This document shows positions 1 through 5,853 of a stretch of DNA of 6,694 nucleotides, piece after piece (within the stretch, counting starts at the first letter, position 1; every line of letters starts with the position of its first letter). Origin of the DNA: an uncultured Bacteroidales bacterium (GTDB taxonomy: Bacteria > Bacteroidota > Bacteroidia > Bacteroidales > Paludibacteraceae). Made by a program: the position numbers and the translations under genes. Location of the stretch: positions 1-6,694 of the forward strand of contig CAIWIS010000847.1 in assembly GCA_903912795.1 (NCBI GenBank), in the 5' to 3' direction. The notes under the pieces were generated by a model that made no database searches, was not told the DNA's origin, and was given only the letters and a program-made list of their open reading frames with translations.

Positions 1-131
1 ACTTTGAAAATCTATCGTTGTACAATATTGATATGATAAAAGTAGTAGAGCCAGGGGAATTTACCATTTTTATTGGCACATCTTCTTTGGAAAAAAACTT
101 GAAAAAAGTGATTTTAAATGTGAACCCCTAA
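1..131 (+). CDS. GH3 glycoside hydrolase, C-terminal end only (fibronectin III-like domain)
   Basis: This is the 3' end of a gene that begins before the window. The open frame starts at base 3 and gives 42 residues before a TAA at 129-131. The residues LSLYNIDMIKVVEPGEFTIF followed by IGTSS match the last strands of the fibronectin type III-like domain that closes many GH3 beta-glucosidases and beta-xylosidases, where the usual form is D-L-S-x-Y-x-x-x-M-x-x-V-V-E-P-G-x-F-x-[IV]-x-[IV]-G-x-S-S. GH3 enzymes remove single beta-linked sugars (glucose, xylose and others) from non-reducing ends, usually in the periplasm. The catalytic domains lie outside the window, so the sugar specificity cannot be read. 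Its orientation is the same as the three downstream genes, which supports membership of one carbohydrate locus. The family call rests on about 40 residues of a fairly distinctive motif; I am reasonably but not fully sure. Confidence 0.72.
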   Translation, partial: FENLSLYNIDMIKVVEPGEFTIFIGTSSLEKNLKKVILNVNP

Positions 132-136
132 TTATT

Positions 137-170
137 CCCTTTGGTCATGACCGCTGGTTCACCTGAAGGG
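137..170 (+). terminator. Imperfect hairpin just after the GH3 stop; possible transcript end
   Basis: Five bases after the GH3 stop codon the sequence can fold: CCCTT (137-141) pairs with AAGGG (166-170), GGT (143-145) with ACC (161-163), and an inner GACC (149-152) with GGTTC (156-160) around a bulged T and a GCT loop. The left arm also contains a perfect 10-bp palindrome, GGTCATGACC (143-152). There is no T run after it, so it is not a classical intrinsic terminator. It could instead protect the 3' end of the GH3 message or be part of a repeat. Confidence 0.3.
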
Positions 171-220
171 GACTTGAAAATACCTTCGTCATTTAAATGT
201 TATCTTAAATATTATTCCCT

Positions 221-350
221 GTTCCCCTTAGCGTAACGCAGGCCATCTTTAGTTCTGCGTATGGCTTTTTGCCTACGTCGCGGATAGAAGGAAAGCTTAC
301 TGCCATTGTCTGAATCTGCCGATAGCCTCCCTGCACGCCGCCGAAGTGGA
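221..350. repeat. GC-rich block in an AT-rich gap; candidate dispersed intergenic element
   Basis: Bases 221-350 are about 54% G+C by count, against about 28% for 351-460. The block holds several small symmetric pieces: GCGTAACGC (231-239, symmetric about one base) and a hairpin in which CGTA (258-261) pairs with TACG (274-277) and GGC (263-265) with GCC (271-273) around a TTTTT loop. The 10-mer ATTATTCCCT occurs at 131-140 and again at 211-220, immediately left of the block. On the minus strand the block stays open and reads as an Arg/Lys-rich peptide containing PRRRQKAIRRTKDGLRY, ending at a TAA at 212-214. That composition is unlike a folded protein. I read this as an inserted or repeated non-coding element rather than a gene, but no second copy is present here to prove it. 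Confidence 0.35.
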
Positions 351-362
351 TATCTGAATAAA

Positions 363-375
363 AAAAGTACTTTTG
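363..375 (+). promoter_or_regulatory. Candidate promoter -7 element inside a 12-bp palindrome
   Basis: TACTTTTG at 368-375 fits the Bacteroidota -7 consensus TAnnTTTG exactly and lies about 130 bp before the sulfatase start. It overlaps the perfect palindrome AAAAGTACTTTT (363-374), and TACTTTT recurs at 380-386, twelve bases on. No good TTTG (-33 element) is seen 19-21 bases upstream (345-348 reads AGTG), so a promoter here would need an activator or be weak. The palindrome could be a regulator site. Confidence 0.35.
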
Positions 376-376
376 T

Positions 377-454
377 AAATACTTTTAATATCAACTCTTC
401 AATTTGGGAAGTTGGAAATGGCTTAACGAGAAAACCAAAATAGAAAATACGCAA
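377..454 (-). pseudogene. Possible remnant of a response-regulator receiver domain end
   Basis: Read on the minus strand from 454 to 377, the sequence encodes GFLVKPFPTSQIEELILKVF (preceded by a few residues). This resembles the end of a two-component receiver domain: strand beta5, the conserved Lys-Pro-Phe, and then helix alpha5. The rest of a receiver (the phospho-accepting Asp and the acidic pocket) is absent. The frame opens only with a TTG, and upstream on this strand it meets a stop at 494-496, next to the start of the sulfatase gene. Downstream it runs straight into the GC-rich block. If real it is a decayed fragment, perhaps of a hybrid sensor or regulator once located beside this locus. 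A chance resemblance over 20 residues cannot be excluded. Confidence 0.27.
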
Positions 455-504
455 AAGCTGCGTTGAACAAAAAGATTGCTTATCGAAACATAATTAGTAT
501 AATA

Positions 505-3500
505 ATGAAAAAGAAAGTTCCAGTTTTAATTTTAGGCGTAACTACATCATTATTGAGCGCTGCTCAAACCAAAGAAGTAAAGAATCGCCCCAACATTATT
601 TTCATATTAACCGACGACCACCGTACCTCAGCTATGGGTTATGCTGGGAATACCATCATTAAAACGCCAGAAATGGACCAACTGGCCCGCGAAGGAGTTT
701 ATTTCAGGAATACATATTCGAGCACACCCATCAGTGCGGCAAGCCGTGCAAGTATTTTGACGGGCATGTACGAACGCACTCACAAATACACCTTCCAGAC
801 TGGACCTATACGCGAAGAATACATGCAAACTTCTTATCCAAGAGTACTGAAAGAAGCTGGTTATTATACTGGTTTCTATGGTAAGCTTGGTGTTAAATAC
901 GAACATCAGGAAAGAATGTTTGATGTTCACGAAGATTATGACCGCGAAACCCGGTACAAAGACCGTCGGGGTTATTTTTATAAAACATTGGGAAAAGACA
1001 CTGTTCACCTGACCCGTTACACCGGCGAAAAGGCCATACAGTTTATCAAAAATGCTCCGGATGATAAGCCTTTCTGCCTTTCTATCAGTTTTAGCGCACC
1101 CCATGCACACGATCCGGCTCCGGACCAGTATTTTTGGGATGAAAGTACCGCCAACCTATACAAAGATGTGGTGATTCCCGATCCGGATTTAAAGGAGGAT
1201 AAGTATTTCAATGCTTTGCCCGAAGGAGTTCGCAAAGGTTTCAACCGCACCCGTTGGGGCTGGCGTTTCGACACACCTGAAAAATACCAGAAAAGTGTAA
1301 AAGGTTACTACCGTATGATTACAGGAATCGATCTGGAAATCGCCAAAATTCGTCAGCAACTGAAAGAAAAAGGGCTTGATAAGAATACGGTCATTATCCT
1401 AATGGGCGATAATGGCTACTTTCTGGGCGAACGTCAGATTGCCGATAAATGGCTGATGTACGATCTTTCGATTCACATTCCCCTGATTATCTACGACCCG
1501 AGGGTACAAAAACACCAGGATGTGGACGCAATGTCGCTGAACCTCGATGTTCCTTCAACCATTGCCGATTTGGCAGGCGTTGCCCAACCCAAAAGCTGGC
1601 ATGGTAAAAGTCTGGTTCCAATCGTATCAGGTATAAGTAACAATGTTCAGCGCGACACTATTCTGATTGAACATCTCTGGGAAACGGAAAATATTCCGCC
1701 CAGTGAAGGTATCCGTACCAATGATTGGAAATATTTCCACTATGTGAATGAAAAATCGTGGGAAGAGCTGTACAACCTTAAGAAAGACCCGAAAGAAATT
1801 AACAACTTGGCCAAAAAACCGGAGTACAAGAAGACATTGAATGAATTGCGTAACAAGCTGGATGTTATGGCTCAGAAATATGCCGATCCATACTCAGGAA
1901 TTCCATCGGGATTGACAGTTGAATACATTCGTGAACCTAAAAATGTGGCTATCAACGACAGTTTGCCCGAATACAGCTGGATTGTGCCGAAAAAAGCAGT
2001 TTGTCAGAATGCATACCAGCTATTGGTCGCATCCTCGAAAACGAACATTGATAATAATCTGGGTGATGTATGGAACAGCGGACAAGTCAGGAGTAAAGCA
2101 TCAACAAACATTGAACAAACCGGAAAACCACTGCATCCAAATTCAAAATACTTCTGGAAAGTGCGTATCTGGGATCAGGATAACCGTCTTTCGGAATATT
2201 CTGCCGTTCAGGAATTTAAAACCGGATCATTTACCGGAAACATTTCTACCGGAAATGCCTTTCAGGTGGAACGAATCAGTCCTAAATCGATAGTAAAATC
2301 GGGAGACAACAGCTATTTTGTTGATTTTGGCAAAGATGCTTTCGGAACACTGGAACTGAATTACAACTCACCAAAGGCCGACACGGTGATTGTTCGGCTG
2401 GGTGAAAAATTATTGGGAAAGTCAATCGACCGGAAACCAGGTGGAACCATTCGTTATTCGGAAGTGAAACTGGCTGTTCAGCCCGGCAAAAAATCATACA
2501 CCCTAAAATTGAAGCCCGACGTTCGTAATACCCTCAAAAACAAGGCTGTTCAGTTGCCCGATACGTTCGATGTTATTACTCCTTTCCGTTATTGTGAACT
2601 CGAAAATTACCAATCGGAGCTAACAAAAAAGGACATCAGACAAAAAGCGTATTTTGGTTATTTTGATGAAAGGGAGAGTAGTTTTACTTCTTCGGATACC
2701 ATCTTGAATCAGATTTGGAATTTATGCAAATACAGCATGAAAGCCACGTCGGTTACCGGACTTTACATTGACGGCGACCGAGAGCGGATACCTTACGAGG
2801 CCGATGCCTATATCAATCAATTAAGTCATTACGGTGTCGATCGCGAATATGCCATTGCCAAACAAACCATCGAGTGGTTTATGGAAACACCCACATGGCC
2901 TACCGAGTGGCTACTTCATACAGCCATGTTGGTTGAGCAGGATTACCGCTATACAGGCGACAAGGAATTGCTGAAAAAATACTACGATTTACTTAAGAAA
3001 AAAACATTGCTAGCCTTGAGCCGCGAGGATGGACTAATCAGCACCAAATCAACCAATAATAATGGCCGACTAATGAATGATATTGGATTTGCCGACAGCA
3101 CGCAACTTTTGCGAGATATTGTTGACTGGCCTTCTGCAGGGAACATTACTTCCGGTGGACAAAGTTATAAACAAAAAGGAGAACGCGATGGGTACGATAT
3201 GGTGGCCGTAAATACTGTCGTCAATTGTTTCTTTTATAAAAACATGCAGATCATGGCCGAATTTGCCGGCTTGCTAAATAAAGCAGATGATCAGGCCGAA
3301 TTTCAGCTCATGGCTGCAAAAGTCAAAAAGGCGATTAACGAAAAGTTATTCGACCGCACAAAGGGGATTTACCTGGATGGTGAAGGCTCTTCTCATTCGG
3401 CACTACATGCCAACATGATGCCTTTGGCTTTTGGTCTGGTTCCTGAAACACATCTGAAAACAGTGGTTGATTTTGTAAAATCCCGTAAAATGGCCTGCAG

Positions 3501-4029
3501 TGTTTATGGCGCTCAGTATTTACTCGAAGGGTTGTATCAGGCTGGTGAAGGTCAGTATGCACTCAATTTGATGCGCGCCACTGATGATCGCAGTTGGTGG
3601 AACATGATCAAAGTGGGTTCTACCATTACTATGGAAGCCTGGGACATGAAATACAAACCCAATTCAGACTGGAACCATGCCTGGGGTGCTGTACCTGGCA
3701 ATATTATTCCTCGTTATCTTTGGGGAATCACTCCAAAAACACCCGCATTCGATCTCATTCAAATTAAACCACAACTGGGCAATCTAAAAAATTGCAGTAT
3801 TACTGTTCCCACCATCAAGGGGGCGATTAAAGCATCGTACAAAATGCTAAGTGCTGTTCTACAAAACTATGAAATCGAACTTCCAGCCAATACTGGCGGC
3901 GAAATGGAACTTCCTGAAGTAGGCGATGCTGTAGTAACCGTTAATGGCCAAAAAGTAAATCCGGCCTTCAAATCAATCCGGCTTGAACCCGGAATGAATA
4001 AAGTTGAAATAAGGGTGAATACATTCTAA
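505..4029 (+). CDS. Secreted bifunctional S1 sulfatase / GH78 alpha-L-rhamnosidase
   Basis: A 1174-residue exported protein that joins two enzymes. I place the start at the ATG at 505, which opens directly on a signal peptide (MKKKVPVLILGVTTSLLSAAQ up to about residue 21). The frame can open earlier at a TTG (463), but that would put 14 polar residues before the signal. Residues ~28-465 form an S1-type sulfatase: TDDHR (metal Asp37/Asp38), the activation motif S77-A-A-S-R81 followed by ASILTGMY, GK at 126-127, APHAH (His200, His202), MGDNG (Asp302/Asn303) and DKWLMYD (Lys315). Ser77 would be converted to formylglycine by an anaerobic-type maturase. Residues ~468-575 are the fibronectin-like entry domain of GH78 enzymes (AYQLLVASS, GDVWNSGQV, YFWKVRIWD); ~595-715 a beta-sandwich; ~720-1075 the (alpha/alpha)6 catalytic domain with DGDRERIPYEAD (757-767, acid site), MEAWD (Glu1044, likely base) and WNHAWG (His1058); ~1080-1174 the closing beta-sandwich with IELPAN. 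All expected catalytic segments of both halves look intact, and there is no frameshift. Inferred role: desulfation followed by release of terminal L-rhamnose from a sulfated glycan such as ulvan. The two family calls are firm; the substrate is inference. Confidence 0.93.
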   Translation: MKKKVPVLILGVTTSLLSAAQTKEVKNRPNIIFILTDDHRTSAMGYAGNTIIKTPEMDQLAREGVYFRNTYSSTPISAASRASILTGMYERTHKYTFQTGPIREEYMQTSYPRVLKEAGYYTGFYGKLGVKYEHQERMFDVHEDYDRETRYKDRRGYFYKTLGKDTVHLTRYTGEKAIQFIKNAPDDKPFCLSISFSAPHAHDPAPDQYFWDESTANLYKDVVIPDPDLKEDKYFNALPEGVRKGFNRTRWGWRFDTPEKYQKSVKGYYRMITGIDLEIAKIRQQLKEKGLDKNTVIILMGDNGYFLGERQIADKWLMYDLSIHIPLIIYDPRVQKHQDVDAMSLNLDVPSTIADLAGVAQPKSWHGKSLVPIVSGISNNVQRDTILIEHLWETENIPPSEGIRTNDWKYFHYVNEKSWEELYNLKKDPKEINNLAKKPEYKKTLNELRNKLDVMAQKYADPYSGIPSGLTVEYIREPKNVAINDSLPEYSWIVPKKAVCQNAYQLLVASSKTNIDNNLGDVWNSGQVRSKASTNIEQTGKPLHPNSKYFWKVRIWDQDNRLSEYSAVQEFKTGSFTGNISTGNAFQVERISPKSIVKSGDNSYFVDFGKDAFGTLELNYNSPKADTVIVRLGEKLLGKSIDRKPGGTIRYSEVKLAVQPGKKSYTLKLKPDVRNTLKNKAVQLPDTFDVITPFRYCELENYQSELTKKDIRQKAYFGYFDERESSFTSSDTILNQIWNLCKYSMKATSVTGLYIDGDRERIPYEADAYINQLSHYGVDREYAIAKQTIEWFMETPTWPTEWLLHTAMLVEQDYRYTGDKELLKKYYDLLKKKTLLALSREDGLISTKSTNNNGRLMNDIGFADSTQLLRDIVDWPSAGNITSGGQSYKQKGERDGYDMVAVNTVVNCFFYKNMQIMAEFAGLLNKADDQAEFQLMAAKVKKAINEKLFDRTKGIYLDGEGSSHSALHANMMPLAFGLVPETHLKTVVDFVKSRKMACSVYGAQYLLEGLYQAGEGQYALNLMRATDDRSWWNMIKVGSTITMEAWDMKYKPNSDWNHAWGAVPGNIIPRYLWGITPKTPAFDLIQIKPQLGNLKNCSITVPTIKGAIKASYKMLSAVLQNYEIELPANTGGEMELPEVGDAVVTVNGQKVNPAFKSIRLEPGMNKVEIRVNTF

Positions 4030-4097
4030 ACATCTTGAATACGATGCAATTATTTACACAAATAGCTTACGCAATAATACCGTAGATTTAATATATT
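4030..4097 (+). other. 68-bp spacer between sulfatase/rhamnosidase and SGNH gene
   Basis: The spacer is AT-rich and shows no convincing stem-loop with a T run and no exact TAnnTTTG. This is consistent with the SGNH gene being transcribed together with the gene before it. No Shine-Dalgarno sequence precedes the ATG at 4098, only AT-rich DNA, as is common in Bacteroidota. Confidence 0.5.
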
Positions 4098-5510
4098 ATG
4101 TTTAAAAAACGCACAAGACTTAACCCCCAATCCATCTATAGGTTTAAATGGCTTTTACTGTTATTTATTTTAATCTTGCCAACTGAATGGCTTTTTTGCA
4201 AGGATCAGGGCTTCTTCAAGCCCAATGACCGTGTTTGCTTTATAGGAAACAGCATTACCAATAACGGAGAGTTTCATCACAACGTTTTATTGTATCATAT
4301 TACCCGCTTCCCGCGAATACCTGTTACTGTTTACAACTGTGGCATTTCGGGCGATGTAACTGGGGGAATTCTTCGCCGTATGGACGATGATATTTTAGTT
4401 CATCAACCTACTGTTGCCGTTATCATGATTGGCATGAACGATATGACAAGCAGTTTGTTTGGTCCAAAAATTATATCCAATCCTGATACACTTCAAAGGA
4501 GAGTGGATGGGCTAAATGTCTATAAGACAAATCTTGAAAAAATTGTCAACATTTTTCTTGATAAAAATATCAGGGTAATTCTCCATAAACCCTCCATTTA
4601 CGACCAAACCTCCGTTTTGACTACTCCTATATTGTTTGGCAAAAACGATGCACTGAAACTTTGCGCTGACTTTTGTGAAGATTTGTCGCGGAAATATAAT
4701 CTACCCATCGTTGATTACTGGTCGATAATGATGAGAATTAACACTGAACAGCAACATATCGACCCTTCTTTTACTATTACCAGCTCCGACCGTATTCATC
4801 CCAATGCTACCGGACACTTTGTAATGGCCTATCAATTCCTTAAATCCGAAAAAGCACCCCAACATGTGTCAAAAATCATAGTGGAAAAAGGGTTGAGAAA
4901 AAGTCAAAAAAACTCTTTTAACTGCAAATTTAATAGTTTCCAAAGAGGCAAAGAAAGCATTAAATTCAGTGTAATCGAACATTCTTTACCCTTTCCCGTA
5001 GTCGAAAGTCAGCAAAAAGCATTAATGCTTGTGCCATTTGTTTCCGAATTCAATATGGAGTTTTTACAGGTGAAAGATATGGACGAAGGTACGTATCGGC
5101 TTTCGATTGATACTGTTAGCATTGGCACATTTTCGGGGAAACAATTCAGGGAAGGGATTAACCTTGCAGAATTCAGTCATACCCCTCAATACCTGCAGGC
5201 CATGAAAGTAAGAGCTGTTTTTTCGGAGTTATGGAAAAACGAGGCAAGTCTGAGGAATATTAAATTTATTGAATATAATCAATATTTTAAAGATTGTCCT
5301 GATAAGAAAAATATTCAGTCCGTGGTTACTTTCCTCGATTCGGTGTTTACCAAGCGATACACGGGTCAATATTACAAAAACAATTTGAAGAAGTATGCCT
5401 TGGACAAACCACATGAAAATGATTTTAGAACACAGTCGGACGATTTGAGGAAAAAAGCGTATATGACTGCCAAACCCGTTGAGCATTCTTTTACCATCAA
5501 CAGAAATTAA
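4098..5510 (+). CDS. Exported SGNH/GDSL-family hydrolase (probable carbohydrate esterase)
   Basis: A 470-residue protein with a basic N-terminus and one hydrophobic stretch (about residues 18-33, WLLLLFILILP), acting as signal peptide or membrane anchor. Cys34 follows WLF, which does not make a good lipobox. The SGNH hydrolase blocks are all visible: block I FIGNSITNNGEF with nucleophile Ser52, block II NCGISGD (oxyanion Gly, probably Gly85), block III IGMND (Asn114), and block V DRIHPNATGH with Asp231 and His234. Block I has Asn where GDSL enzymes have Asp, a variant I associate with SGNH proteins of Bacteroidota glycan loci. The catalytic domain covers roughly 43-250. The remaining ~220 residues contain a small beta-rich piece (GTYRLSIDTVSIGTF, then REGINLAEF and TPQYLQAMKV) and a charged, probably helical tail. 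SGNH enzymes in such loci mostly remove acetyl or other acyl groups from sugars, and some have other activities; the substrate here is unknown. The gene sits 68 bp after the sulfatase/rhamnosidase gene and probably shares its transcript. Confidence 0.88.
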   Translation: MFKKRTRLNPQSIYRFKWLLLLFILILPTEWLFCKDQGFFKPNDRVCFIGNSITNNGEFHHNVLLYHITRFPRIPVTVYNCGISGDVTGGILRRMDDDILVHQPTVAVIMIGMNDMTSSLFGPKIISNPDTLQRRVDGLNVYKTNLEKIVNIFLDKNIRVILHKPSIYDQTSVLTTPILFGKNDALKLCADFCEDLSRKYNLPIVDYWSIMMRINTEQQHIDPSFTITSSDRIHPNATGHFVMAYQFLKSEKAPQHVSKIIVEKGLRKSQKNSFNCKFNSFQRGKESIKFSVIEHSLPFPVVESQQKALMLVPFVSEFNMEFLQVKDMDEGTYRLSIDTVSIGTFSGKQFREGINLAEFSHTPQYLQAMKVRAVFSELWKNEASLRNIKFIEYNQYFKDCPDKKNIQSVVTFLDSVFTKRYTGQYYKNNLKKYALDKPHENDFRTQSDDLRKKAYMTAKPVEHSFTINRN

Positions 5511-5853
5511 ATAAGTAAATCAGAAGTGAATAAATAATCAGGCGTTGTGGTTAGTGATTCGCCTTCAGTACCATTGAAAAATTCATTGGCGAAACCATTG
5601 CTTACTTCTGAAATAACCAAAAAAAATTACATTTTAGATTCAACAAGAAAAACTTTCAATAATTGCAGTACTCGTTATATTTCAATGAAAATAATTCTTT
5701 TGAAGTGATCTCAATTCGCCATGGCGAAAAGGTTGAAGGAGATGTTTGCGAAGTTATATGACAATTTCAATTATACAGCTTTTCATCTTTCCATTTTAAA
5801 AATTATTTAAAATCCAATTGCGATTAAAACCAGTAATGCAGAATTAATTTATA
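5511..5853. other. 343-bp gap rich in inverted repeats between SGNH and GH2 genes
   Basis: No gene is supported here. The first part can fold into a nested structure: TCAGAAGT (5520-5527) with ACTTCTGA (5604-5611), and inside it TTCGCC (5558-5563) with GGCGAA (5588-5593). ACCATTG is repeated at 5570-5576 and 5594-5600. A perfect palindrome follows at 5715-5728. No stem is followed by a T run, so an intrinsic terminator is not evident. Partial -7 matches occur at 5628-5635 (TACATTTT) and 5676-5683 (TATATTTC), each one base off TAnnTTTG and without a clear TTTG upstream. The GH2 gene therefore may have its own promoter, but I cannot fix it. The last ~90 bases before the GH2 ATG are very AT-rich without a Shine-Dalgarno. 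Confidence 0.6.
5715..5728. promoter_or_regulatory. Perfect 14-bp palindrome, candidate operator
   Basis: TTCGCCATGGCGAA is its own reverse complement and lies 125 bp before the GH2 start. The same half-sites occur split at 5558-5563 and 5588-5593, and both copies are preceded by AGTGAT (5553-5558, overlapping the half-site, and 5704-5709). The size and symmetry fit a binding site for a dimeric regulator, but it could also be a hairpin or a repeat-element core. No regulator gene is in the window. Confidence 0.35.

Noticed and set aside
463..504. Upstream TTG start for the sulfatase/rhamnosidase, adding 14 residues
   Set aside because: The ATG at 505 opens directly on a standard signal peptide; the extra polar residues would precede it and no ribosome site favours the TTG.
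628..1274. Two minus-strand open frames (160 and 85 codons) inside the sulfatase region
   Set aside because: They are opposite to a clearly coding frame with intact sulfatase motifs, and their translations look like antisense artefacts without any domain.
1919..2293. A + strand open frame of 124 codons in another frame within the 505-4029 gene
   Set aside because: The main frame here encodes the GH78 entry domain with recognisable motifs; the alternative frame shows nothing recognisable.
2282..3562. Minus-strand frames at 2282-2497 and 3335-3562
   Set aside because: Short antisense frames opposite the conserved GH78 domains; no start context or protein-like features.
4098..4199. Cys34 of the SGNH protein as a lipoprotein attachment site
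   Set aside because: The preceding residues W-L-F do not fit a lipobox, so an ordinary signal peptide or anchor is more likely.
5229..5486. An 85-codon minus-strand frame opposite the SGNH C-terminus
   Set aside because: Antisense to a continuous coding frame; the hydrophobic translation is explained by A/T-rich codons read backwards.
5663..5761. A 32-codon open stretch ending SIRHGEKVEGDVCEVI before a TGA
   Set aside because: It looks mildly protein-like, but it has no usable start, follows a stop directly, and its middle is the palindrome; too short to call a gene remnant.
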